Of a stretch of 9,373 nucleotides of DNA, positions 1 to 6,032 are shown piece after piece (the stretch's first letter is position 1; every line of letters starts with the position of its first letter). A program made the position numbers and the translations under genes. Under the pieces are notes generated by a model, which was not told the origin of the DNA, made no database searches, and worked only from the letters and a program-made list of their open reading frames with translations. Location of the stretch: the NCBI GenBank assembly GCA_002083615.1, contig MSXO01000011.1, forward strand, positions 70,068 through 79,440. The letters are read 5' to 3'. The stretch comes from Proteobacteria bacterium ST_bin11. GTDB lineage: Bacteria > Pseudomonadota > Gammaproteobacteria > Methylococcales > Methylomonadaceae.

Positions 1-17
1 AAAAAAAAAGAAAAGAA

Positions 18-1328
18 ATGGCTGCTCACGATCCTATTATCAACGATGAAGAAGAGAAGGAGGAGCGAGCGTGCGCTGCCTCTTCTTCATCGTTCTCTGA
101 AGCGGAAGATGTTTCTACGTCACCGTCACTTGAATCTCATGTAGCCAAGATTCCCTGGAGAACTCAAACATGGCGTCCACCACTGCTCAACTTGAACACA
201 ACAGTGACATCCTGCTACTACTGCGGACAACCAGATCCCAAGGTCAGATGCACGGACTGCACCACGCTTTTTTGCGATGGTGTTTGCCAAGAGAAGGCAG
301 AGTCAACACACAGATATCTTTGCAAGGAAGGGTCGCTGCAAAAACTCGTGCAGAAACTCACAAGCATCGATTCACTCAACGTATCGGTGACCTTGGCCTG
401 TTCAATCATGGAGCTCGTCGAAATGGTACTGAAGAAAACTCGTCGTAGCCGCGTTTCAAAGGAAGATTCCTTTGCAAATCTCTACGATTCTCTGCGATCC
501 TCCTCGGTGCTCTTCAAGCAAGAAGAGCCCATCAAGTGCACGGTGAAAGGCGTGACTGCTGAAATCTACGGAAACATTCGTGTTCGAGACCACAGCGATG
601 GAGAATACGATCTCTGCTATGACATCGCAAACTTTGAAAACTCCAAGCAATTCTCCGAACGATCCATGCTCTTCTTTTCCCTGCTCGCCTTTCTCTTCAA
701 CGACGAACACCAGTTCATCTCCGGAGAAATGATGGCCATGCACACGGCCATGTACCAGGAGATTTTTTGCACGCAAAATGAATCCAAGTCCTTGATTGTG
801 GGCATTTCACCTTCACGTCGCCTCGATGAAAAAGACTACAGCGTGATCAAGCTTATCGACACGCCATTCAACGGCGAAGAACTTATCGACCCCAATAAGA
901 ACGCTTGCTGCGTCTACTTGTTCAACATCAACGCGGCACCATCGTCGGCCATTCAATTCAATCAATCGCATGCACTCTCGCTCTTTGAATACAAGGGCGA
1001 CTATTGCATCGTTCAAGCCTATGAAGATCTATACACCTACGCACAGTGGTGCGACTGGGACAACGATCTCGAGACCTTGGACTCTCCTAGTCACGAAGAA
1101 GTCACGCCCTTCACCGTTTCACCACGACCAAAGTATCGTCGTGTATCCTTCACCTACTCGGACGTTCTTCAACTTCTCGAAGACATCACTGCGCTCACCA
1201 CAGAAAGTCCTCATCTCAAGCAGATCTACGAAAACATCACGGGCGTTCGTCTACCCGACGATCAACAACCAACTGCTTTTACAGTGACGTGCGCTCGCTT
1301 CGATTTTCTCTGCACAACAATGCTCTAA
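18..1328 (+). CDS. MYND-type zinc-finger protein (436 aa)
   Basis: The protein has an acidic, serine-rich N-terminus (about residues 1-40), then a complete MYND zinc finger. Its ligands are C66, C69, C78, C81, C86, C90, H98 and C102, with spacing CxxC-x8-CxxC-x4-C-x3-C-x7-H-x3-C, which fits the canonical two-zinc C6HC pattern. MYND fingers are protein-interaction modules that bind proline-rich peptides, often in transcriptional corepressors; they rarely bind DNA. The remaining 330 residues look folded, with mixed hydrophobic and charged sequence and no membrane span, but I recognise no domain there. In particular I see no SET methyltransferase motifs and no Walker A box. The start is an ATG directly behind an A-rich leader (A9 at 1-9). 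The gene probably lies inside the terminase intron, on the same strand. The MYND call is firm; the role as a host-interaction or transcription modulator is inference. Confidence 0.85.
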   Translation: MAAHDPIINDEEEKEERACAASSSSFSEAEDVSTSPSLESHVAKIPWRTQTWRPPLLNLNTTVTSCYYCGQPDPKVRCTDCTTLFCDGVCQEKAESTHRYLCKEGSLQKLVQKLTSIDSLNVSVTLACSIMELVEMVLKKTRRSRVSKEDSFANLYDSLRSSSVLFKQEEPIKCTVKGVTAEIYGNIRVRDHSDGEYDLCYDIANFENSKQFSERSMLFFSLLAFLFNDEHQFISGEMMAMHTAMYQEIFCTQNESKSLIVGISPSRRLDEKDYSVIKLIDTPFNGEELIDPNKNACCVYLFNINAAPSSAIQFNQSHALSLFEYKGDYCIVQAYEDLYTYAQWCDWDNDLETLDSPSHEEVTPFTVSPRPKYRRVSFTYSDVLQLLEDITALTTESPHLKQIYENITGVRLPDDQQPTAFTVTCARFDFLCTTML

Positions 1329-1357
1329 CTAAAAAGGAACGAAGACGTTTACTTGAC

Positions 1358-1780
1358 TTAGTAACTTGAATGAATAATACCCGGTGGCAGGGGAAGTGGC
1401 GTTGTTTGTAGGGTAGATGGTACTATCGACGACGACGACGTTGAACCACAAGCACATAGATCCAGCTGTTCTTGCATTTGAAGAAGCTTATCTCCGTGCA
1501 TGCTGATCACCTCCATCATGTAGATGCTTTGAACAAAGCCCACGACCCAAAGAGCTGCTACCATCAAACTGAAGATCACCGAAAGAAACGCTCGCAATCG
1601 TGATGGCTCTTCCTTCTTCTCTCCAACGTTCATCAAATGCACTTCACCGATGTTCAACTGAAGATCATCTTTGATCGGACCACTTACAATGTAGGTGGGA
1701 GAGACGTTGTAGTCGAGATCTCCAAGGTAGTATTGTTGCTGCAAAGGCAATTCATCGCCGCCACCACCACCGTCCATCAT
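1358..1780 (-). CDS. Small single-span membrane protein (140 aa)
   Basis: I do not recognise a family. The N-terminal half (residues 1-62) is soluble and starts with a glycine run after two methionines. A lysine/glutamate/arginine patch near residues 55-63 precedes one hydrophobic span at about residues 64-88, rich in V, L, F, A and W. A short C-terminal part follows, with a Cys-Ala-Cys pair, a serine run and a Pro/Leu-rich end. The basic residues before the span suggest the N-terminus faces the cytosol. One Asn-Val-Ser sequon lies in the N-terminal half, but in that topology it would not be glycosylated. The gene is last in a tandem of three minus-strand genes. The start is the first of two consecutive ATGs, directly behind an A8 run. 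It could be a virion envelope or ER membrane protein. I am confident it is a gene but not of its function. Confidence 0.7.
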   Translation of the reverse strand: MMDGGGGGDELPLQQQYYLGDLDYNVSPTYIVSGPIKDDLQLNIGEVHLMNVGEKKEEPSRLRAFLSVIFSLMVAALWVVGFVQSIYMMEVISMHGDKLLQMQEQLDLCACGSTSSSSIVPSTLQTTPLPLPPGIIHSSY

Positions 1781-1802
1781 TTTTTTTTACGTGGTGCGTG
1801 CA

Positions 1803-1827
1803 CTCGATAGAAAAAAAAAAGGAAAAC
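1803..1827 (-). promoter_or_regulatory. Candidate promoter element upstream of the single-span membrane protein
   Basis: On the minus strand this reads GTTTTCC, then T10, then CTATCGAG, 22 bases before the ATG at 1780. It is nearly identical to the element at 2886-2910. The T run begins 26 bases after the stop codon of the TSPO-like gene, so a role in ending that transcript is also possible. Confidence 0.42.
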
Positions 1828-1846
1828 ACAAAGGAAATTCAATTGT

Positions 1847-2380
1847 TCATTCATTAACGGTTTCACGTTCACTGTCCTTGAACGCTTCAACGTCTCGCTG
1901 CTTCAAGAGTCGGCGATTCTTCACCCAGACAACAAAGTGAAAGATTGAAAGATAGAGCGACCAAATCATCGGAAAGAACATTAACCACGATGCTTCATCT
2001 TCACCAATGTTGATACAGGCAAGCCAAGACCATACTTGGAAACCTGAAGATATCGCCATCAACGCGACAACCACCGAGGAAATCAACTGCAGTTTGAAGA
2101 AAAGGAAGTTGCCCAGAGTGAAGGCTACAAGAGAAACAACCTGACCTACGAGACAGTTATTCCAGGCTAGCAGATTCGTGTTGACTAGGACGCAGGCCGT
2201 GGCTTGTAAAGCCATGAAGATCGTTGTGAACAAGGCGTGAAACAGACGCGGGGCAGAAAATGGAGGCAACTGCAAGCGTCCATAGAACTGTTGTACGCTT
2301 AGACCGAAATACGCCCAAACACTTATCAACCATGAGACGGAAAAGCCCACTATCCAAGGGGCAATGTGAAGTGCGTGCAT
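1847..2380 (-). CDS. TspO/TSPO (translocator protein)-like five-span membrane protein (177 aa)
   Basis: The ATG at 2380 gives 177 aa; TspO/MBR proteins usually have about 155-170. Five hydrophobic spans are visible: about residues 7-27, 45-67, 77-97, 99-122 and 130-153. Between spans 1 and 2, residues 32-44 read FYGRLQLPPFSAP, which corresponds to the family signature WYxxLxKPxWxPP in the same place. Span 5 has a proline and tryptophan ahead of an aromatic stretch ending in VVW plus basic residues, as in the TSPO sterol-binding helix. A charged, probably cytosolic tail of about 25 residues follows. TSPO proteins bind porphyrins and sterols, and in animals sit in the outer mitochondrial membrane. 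Several usual tryptophans are replaced by Phe or Leu, so the match is distant. An in-frame GTG at 2419 would add 13 residues, but the ATG is preferred because it sits directly after an A6 run, as at the neighbouring gene. A viral TSPO acting on mitochondria, sterols or apoptosis is inference. Confidence 0.62.
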   Translation of the reverse strand: MHALHIAPWIVGFSVSWLISVWAYFGLSVQQFYGRLQLPPFSAPRLFHALFTTIFMALQATACVLVNTNLLAWNNCLVGQVVSLVAFTLGNFLFFKLQLISSVVVALMAISSGFQVWSWLACINIGEDEASWLMFFPMIWSLYLSIFHFVVWVKNRRLLKQRDVEAFKDSERETVNE

Positions 2381-2386
2381 TTTTTT

Positions 2387-2409
2387 CCACGATAAAGAAA
2401 AAAAAAAAC
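2387..2409 (-). promoter_or_regulatory. T11-C element directly upstream of the TSPO-like gene
   Basis: On the minus strand this is a T11 run followed by CTTTATCGTGG, then A6 and the ATG at 2380. It is a looser copy of the T-run/TCGAG element. The T run begins 26 bases after the stop of the elongin-B-like gene, the same spacing as at the next junction (1847 to 1820). Confidence 0.35.
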
Positions 2410-2434
2410 ACACACGCACAAGAATTTCTTCGAG

Positions 2435-2833
2435 TTATACATGAACGTTCAGAATCTCATCGATCTCTTTGGTGGAATAACTGTCGCCGATGTTCATTTG
2501 GATGTCGATGGCTTCGACATTTTCGTGAGAGTTCTTGTAGAGAAGAAGAACTTTTGTGGCGTGAACACTTTTTTCATCGACAATATTGCAAGAATCGACT
2601 GTACTTGAATCGTCTAGAATAATGTCCTCTGGACAACGAAGTTCAAAGAGACCGCAAGACAACTTCAATCCTTCTGGATGTGCAATTTCCGGCCTTCCTG
2701 GGAAATGTTCTGTGAACACGTGAAGGATCTTGTTCTTCACAGTGAAGATTGTATCACTTAACTCCACGTACAAGTACAAGGTTACACTGCCTCGCACTAC
2801 TTGAATGTGATGTATTGAAGCTTTATGTGCCAT
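2435..2833 (-). CDS. Ubiquitin-fold protein resembling elongin B (132 aa)
   Basis: The sequence follows the beta-grasp order: strand (about residues 7-13), strand (16-23), a helix with the TVxxxK pattern (about 28-40), then an insertion containing two cysteines. After that comes LDDSSTVDSCNI, matching the LDDGKTLGECGF segment of elongin B. A final strand (KVLLLYK) and a VEAIDI segment correspond to the elongin B strand and its FEALCI continuation. There is no C-terminal Gly-Gly, so this is not a conjugated ubiquitin. A C-terminal extension is present, as in elongin B. Elongin B pairs with elongin C in cullin 2/5 ubiquitin ligases and in elongin A complexes. The fold is likely; the specific elongin B relationship rests on my alignment from memory. 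The gene is first of the minus-strand tandem, with an ATG start and a T9-CTCTCGAG element 52 bases upstream. Confidence 0.5.
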   Translation of the reverse strand: MAHKASIHHIQVVRGSVTLYLYVELSDTIFTVKNKILHVFTEHFPGRPEIAHPEGLKLSCGLFELRCPEDIILDDSSTVDSCNIVDEKSVHATKVLLLYKNSHENVEAIDIQMNIGDSYSTKEIDEILNVHV

Positions 2834-2878
2834 CGCTATTCAGACAAGATAGCAAAGGATTTTTTTTTTCGCTTCTTC

Positions 2879-2898
2879 TTTTTCTCTCGAGAGAAAAA
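2879..2898. repeat. Perfect 20-bp palindrome centred on CTCGAG
   Basis: T5-CTCTC is followed by its exact complement GAGAG-A5, centred between 2888 and 2889. It overlaps the T-run promoter candidate and lies inside the putative terminase intron. It could bind a dimeric factor or form a hairpin in intron RNA. A T10 run at 2860-2869 and A9 runs at 2894-2902 and 2923-2931 flank it. Confidence 0.8.
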
Positions 2899-2910
2899 AA
2901 AAGGGAAAAC
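2886..2910 (-). promoter_or_regulatory. Candidate promoter element upstream of the elongin-B-like gene
   Basis: On the minus strand this reads GTTTTCCC, then T9, then CTCTCGAG. It lies 52 bases before the ATG at 2833. The same order (GTTTTCC, T10, CTATCGAG) occurs upstream of the gene starting at 1780. No minus-strand gene ends nearby, so a promoter explains it better than a terminator. Confidence 0.45.
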
Positions 2911-2938
2911 GAGTGGACAAGCAAAAAAAAACCTCTTC

Positions 2939-2977
2939 TACTAACAATTTTATTTTTCTTTTCTATTCAAACCAAAG
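2939..2977 (+). other. 3' splice site: TACTAAC branch box, pyrimidine tract and AG
   Basis: TACTAAC at 2939-2945 is the perfect consensus branch-point heptamer, with branch A at 2944. A T/C-rich tract follows at 2948-2968, and the first AG downstream is 2976-2977. The branch-to-AG distance is about 33 bases, which is normal. The next base opens the terminase frame, where no ATG lies before the Walker B box and an in-frame TAA sits at 2942-2944. The reading frame and the splice signals therefore support each other. Confidence 0.85.
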
Positions 2978-4363
2978 AATGCTCGAGGCTTTGACTCCGA
3001 CTTAATCATTGTCGACGAGGGAAACTTTGTTAAAGCCGACGTCTATCTAGAAGCATTGTTTCCCGTTGCACAGCAGAAAAAGACAATCATCGTGATTTTG
3101 ACGACACCTCTAGGCCTTGAAAATGAAACTTCCCGACTTTTCAATACCAAAGACGAAAAGGGTAATCCCGTAATCCGCACAGTTCGCATTGGAGCATCGT
3201 GTGCTGCATGTAAAGAAGCACGAGTACTCTGCACTCACAATGAAAGTGCAACTGGAGAAGGTCTTTCCAAGAAGAAGCGAATGCTATTCACGCACTTCTA
3301 CGCCGAGAAAAAACATGTGATGATGCGAGAATTCGCAGGTGAGCCTGGAGACTCGGGTCTTGTTCTCTACAAGAAAGAGTGGCTTTTGAATCTTGCTCAA
3401 CGCGAAGAATACCCTACAACGGGTATAGCCAAATTCATCATGATAGGCATTGATCCTGCCCAGGGAGGTCCTTGTGACTGGGGCCTCTGTGCCTGCTACT
3501 TTGACCACACGACGCACACACAAGTGATCATCTATATGGATGCTCAGTACATAGAAGATGTATCGATCAACGGCGTCAAGGTTTTCATGCACAAGGCCAT
3601 CGAAACCATCCGCACTAGCCATCATAGTTTTCGAACGATTCCAATTCTTATTGCCTGTGAAGCAGGCCCTCCGACTGCTCCAGCAACCATGGCAGCCACC
3701 CTACAACTTCTCATTTCACAGCGAAAGATCTTCAATGTTCACATGATGTACGAACTTGATGGAGATCGCCCTGGTGTCAACAAGACATCGAAAAACACAC
3801 CACTGATGGTCATCTACGCACAAACCATGCTGGAGAACAACCAAGTTGCGTTTTCAGCAGACTTTAAAACAAATACCATCGTTCCTTCTGGTCGAGACAA
3901 CGAAGCGATTAAAGACAAGTTCATTACGCAGATAAGCAACGTCAAACGAGTGCAAAAAAATACAATAAGATACGATGGAACTACCGGCTACCACGTTACC
4001 GGTAAGCTCAATGGCTATCAAGACGATCTTTACGTTGCCTGGTCTATGATCATGTACTGGTATGTCGTCATCATGGGCGAAAACGCAGAGAAGTATCAAC
4101 ATATTATTGGCAGCACGAAAGGTCGCGTGGAACTTGGAGGATCTCTCGAAGAAGATCCAGTAACAGGAGAAAACTCCTACGCTATAAAACGACTCATGTC
4201 GTCGTCCTACCATTTTGAACACGTTCCTTTGAACAATGAAACTGGAAGACCTCTACCTTTAACACACCCTTCAGCTCCATCAAGCATTCTTCTACAACGA
4301 GGAGCGTTAGCTAAGCGTCGCAAATCCCATAATTTACTTAACCCTGATAATCAAATCCTCTGA
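2978..4363 (+). CDS. DNA packaging terminase large subunit (UL15-like), exon 2
   Basis: This exon encodes the ATP-driven motor and nuclease that packages and cuts viral DNA at the capsid portal in the nucleus. It starts behind the AG at 2976-2977 and gives 461 residues. The order follows HSV UL15: NARGFDSD, then Walker B LIIVDEGNF (D13, E14), then the coupling segment IIVILTTP (near residues 29-36). A C-x2-C-x6-C-x-H cluster (C75, C78, C85, H87) follows and may bind a metal. The RNase H-like nuclease has D159 in IGIDPAQGG, E228 in IACEAG, and D349/D350 in GKLNGYQDDLYVAW, the counterparts of the three UL15 metal-binding acids. The Walker A half is missing here and must be in an upstream exon. 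A TTG at 3056 is an artificial start, since it would cut off the Walker B box. Gene identity is very secure; the exact acceptor base is inferred. Confidence 0.93.
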   Translation, partial: NARGFDSDLIIVDEGNFVKADVYLEALFPVAQQKKTIIVILTTPLGLENETSRLFNTKDEKGNPVIRTVRIGASCAACKEARVLCTHNESATGEGLSKKKRMLFTHFYAEKKHVMMREFAGEPGDSGLVLYKKEWLLNLAQREEYPTTGIAKFIMIGIDPAQGGPCDWGLCACYFDHTTHTQVIIYMDAQYIEDVSINGVKVFMHKAIETIRTSHHSFRTIPILIACEAGPPTAPATMAATLQLLISQRKIFNVHMMYELDGDRPGVNKTSKNTPLMVIYAQTMLENNQVAFSADFKTNTIVPSGRDNEAIKDKFITQISNVKRVQKNTIRYDGTTGYHVTGKLNGYQDDLYVAWSMIMYWYVVIMGENAEKYQHIIGSTKGRVELGGSLEEDPVTGENSYAIKRLMSSSYHFEHVPLNNETGRPLPLTHPSAPSSILLQRGALAKRRKSHNLLNPDNQIL

Positions 4364-4434
4364 AAAAAAAATCTCTTCTCCATCGCTTTTCTTTCCCCCC
4401 CTCCTTTTCTTAAAGAAAAAAAAACCCACCATCG
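4364..4434 (+). promoter_or_regulatory. Intergenic homopolymer-rich leader before the 4435 gene
   Basis: These 71 bases hold an A run continuing from the terminase stop codon (A9, 4363-4371), a pyrimidine tract with C7, and a TTTTCTT/AAGAAAA inverted repeat around 4405-4419. A second A9 run (4416-4424) ends 10 bases before the ATG. The region presumably carries the end of the terminase transcript and the start of the next. I see no AATAAA and no clear TATA box. Confidence 0.35.
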
Positions 4435-5055
4435 ATGTTCCCCGTGAATATCGAGAGAAAATGCATTGTGCTTCTACACCACGAAGATCACGATGATATG
4501 GATAAGGTTTGTGAGCTTCTAGGCGAAGAAGAGTTTGGGCAGGCGTACACACAATACGGAAAGGACTTGCAACACTTTGAAGTTTCAAGCGACTTCAAGA
4601 TCATCGTTTCGCTTTTTAGCCGTGTGATTGTCGATCTCGCCGAAGAACTCGGAGCGCCGTGCGAACAAGTGTTTGATCTACTGGACGAACCTCTTGAAGG
4701 CAGTCACGCTCAATACATTTTCACGCATCGAATTCCCGACAATAGTCCACCGACATACAGGGACGCATGCAAGGACCTAGAATGCCAACGAGTGGAATGC
4801 ACACCGAACTACTACGCGGTAAAACTTTGCGACTACCTAATGAAGACTTCAATCATCAAACAGTACATTGTGTTCATCGACGATTGGAAAACCTCGAGTG
4901 AATACAAATGCATACAGCAAACTCTCGGCAACACGATAACAATGTTCATTGGAGACCCCAAGACCGCGCTCGTCGACTCCAACTTTCTTCCCGACTTCAT
5001 TGTCATTGAAAAGGGTGCCAAGCTTTCGGAGACGTATGCTGAGAACTTTAGCTAG
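4435..5055 (+). CDS. Possible degenerate deoxynucleoside monophosphate kinase-like protein (206 aa)
   Basis: I do not recognise it with certainty. The segment order resembles phage and viral dNMP kinases. An N-terminal hydrophobic strand (KCIVLLH, residues 9-15) stands where the P-loop strand would be, followed by a helix. Next come FKIIVSLFSRVIVDLAEELG (54-73), like the FAxPLKxxxxxLFG segment, then a long helix ending in a YIVFIDDWKTSSEY stretch (144-157), like the VVxDxRFxxE motif. A last strand/helix, PDFIVIEKGAKLSE (186-199), resembles the FDxVIxNxGSLxEL ending. The glycine/lysine Walker A signature is absent: the loop reads HHEDHDD. Catalysis is therefore unlikely unless another residue serves. 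The start ATG has a purine-poor but clear context (CACCATCG). The gene is tandem to the terminase and converges with the minus-strand gene ending at 5080. An unrelated Rossmann-like protein is the main alternative. Confidence 0.4.
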   Translation: MFPVNIERKCIVLLHHEDHDDMDKVCELLGEEEFGQAYTQYGKDLQHFEVSSDFKIIVSLFSRVIVDLAEELGAPCEQVFDLLDEPLEGSHAQYIFTHRIPDNSPPTYRDACKDLECQRVECTPNYYAVKLCDYLMKTSIIKQYIVFIDDWKTSSEYKCIQQTLGNTITMFIGDPKTALVDSNFLPDFIVIEKGAKLSETYAENFS

Positions 5056-5057
5056 TG

Positions 5058-5063
5058 AATAAA
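5058..5063 (+). terminator. AATAAA polyadenylation signal
   Basis: The hexamer sits two bases after the TAG stop of the 4435 gene and inside the 24-base gap to the convergent gene. It is the only well-placed AATAAA I find for a plus-strand gene here, and it implies cleavage within the 3' end of the opposite gene. Confidence 0.6.
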
Positions 5064-5079
5064 GAACGATGTGAGTTTA

Positions 5080-5982
5080 CTACTGACTTTTTTTCGCTGC
5101 AATAGCGTCGACTCTTCGCAACTCTCGCAGCAGTTTAAACTCCGCGTAGCCAAGTTGTGTTTTAGGCGGTGCGATAATCCCCTCGGCAATAGCACGTTCT
5201 TCAGAAGTCGTCTGATGAGCAAACACCGAACTTCGAGGAAGCTGTTGAAGCGTTTTCTTAGCTCGAGGTTCTTTCTTCACTTTGATTTCTTCTTCTTCTT
5301 CTGCGACCTGCTCTTGCTTTATCACTGGTTCAGCTTTCACGTGCTTTGACTTTTTCAGCTTGGGAAGTTTCTTTGTCGCTCGATCGTTTGTAAGTTTGGC
5401 CTTCTTTCGAATGCGTGCCATGCTGGGCACCTTCTTTTTCTTGGAGCGTTCTTCACGAATTCTCATTAGATTTTGTCGATCGTGTTCAATGCGAACCCTC
5501 TCTTCTTGCTGTGTTACGATGAAGTTGTGTGGAGATTGCATCTGCCAGGAAACCTTGAGCTTTGTTATCATCACTTTGGTCATGCTGGCGATTGTATCGT
5601 GCGTGTAAAAGGAGAAAAGGATATCGTAGTACAGTTGAATTTCCAGAATGAACACCGTGCTAAAGAACTCAGCACGCTTGTAGTCACCGTCTTCCTTGAG
5701 TTCTTCAACGACAATTCGCTGACAAGAAGGCTCGTGCCCAAGCATCAAAAAGTACCAGAAATGCAGGAACAACATGTTCAAGTCGGAACGAGGTCCGTGT
5801 ATTGAATACTCGATTCTTCGAGAAACCGGCTTTGGCATGTACTTGCTGTAGCGATTCTCCAAGATCATATCCCATAGAGAAGGATTGCCTTCTTCATCGC
5901 CAGCGTAGACTTGCCGACGCATCAATTCAAAACGTTGTAGTCGATAGCCTGGCTCACAGAAAACATCGAGAATCGTCGGCAT
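5080..5982 (-). CDS. Basic-tailed nuclear-type protein with a SUMO-motif cluster (300 aa)
   Basis: I do not recognise the family. Residues 1-175 look folded: an aromatic, hydrophobic stretch at 66-82 (NMLFLHFWYFLML) and helices around 103-145, then a Glu/Arg-rich helix at 158-180. Residues 181-215 are strongly basic, with several Lys/Arg clusters that could act as a nuclear localisation signal. Three psi-K-x-E SUMO consensus sites follow within 24 residues: VKAE (215-218), IKQE (221-224) and VKKE (235-238), around a Glu run at 228-232. The C-terminal 50 residues are mixed and helical. The ATG at 5982 is chosen over an in-frame GTG at 6036, which overlaps the stop of the upstream gene; an A-rich leader precedes the ATG. 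It follows the acidic-protein gene on the same strand with a 50-base gap. A nuclear structural or DNA-binding role is inference. Confidence 0.75.
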   Translation of the reverse strand: MPTILDVFCEPGYRLQRFELMRRQVYAGDEEGNPSLWDMILENRYSKYMPKPVSRRIEYSIHGPRSDLNMLFLHFWYFLMLGHEPSCQRIVVEELKEDGDYKRAEFFSTVFILEIQLYYDILFSFYTHDTIASMTKVMITKLKVSWQMQSPHNFIVTQQEERVRIEHDRQNLMRIREERSKKKKVPSMARIRKKAKLTNDRATKKLPKLKKSKHVKAEPVIKQEQVAEEEEEIKVKKEPRAKKTLQQLPRSSVFAHQTTSEERAIAEGIIAPPKTQLGYAEFKLLRELRRVDAIAAKKSQ

Positions 5983-6032
5983 GTTCGCTTGTTGATTTTT
6001 TCTAAAAAAATTCCCAAAGATTTTCCCGCGCT

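Noticed and set aside
18..1328. The MYND gene as exon 1 of the terminase
   Set aside because: It has no Walker A box or other UL15 N-terminal features, ends in its own stop codon, and has a complete independent domain.
2260..2622. Plus-strand frame across the TSPO-like/elongin-B-like junction
   Set aside because: It overlaps two better-supported minus-strand genes and its sequence is low in hydrophobic order with a lysine run from the A11 tract.
3056..4363. Terminase starting at the TTG at 3056
   Set aside because: The same frame is open upstream and encodes the Walker B box; a TTG start would remove it, and the splice site explains the missing ATG.
5070..5106. A mini-intron with GTGAGT donor, TACTGAC-like branch and a T-run/AG
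   Set aside because: It would be about 37 bases long, too short for ordinary splicing, and lies across the end of a minus-strand gene with no frame gained by its removal.
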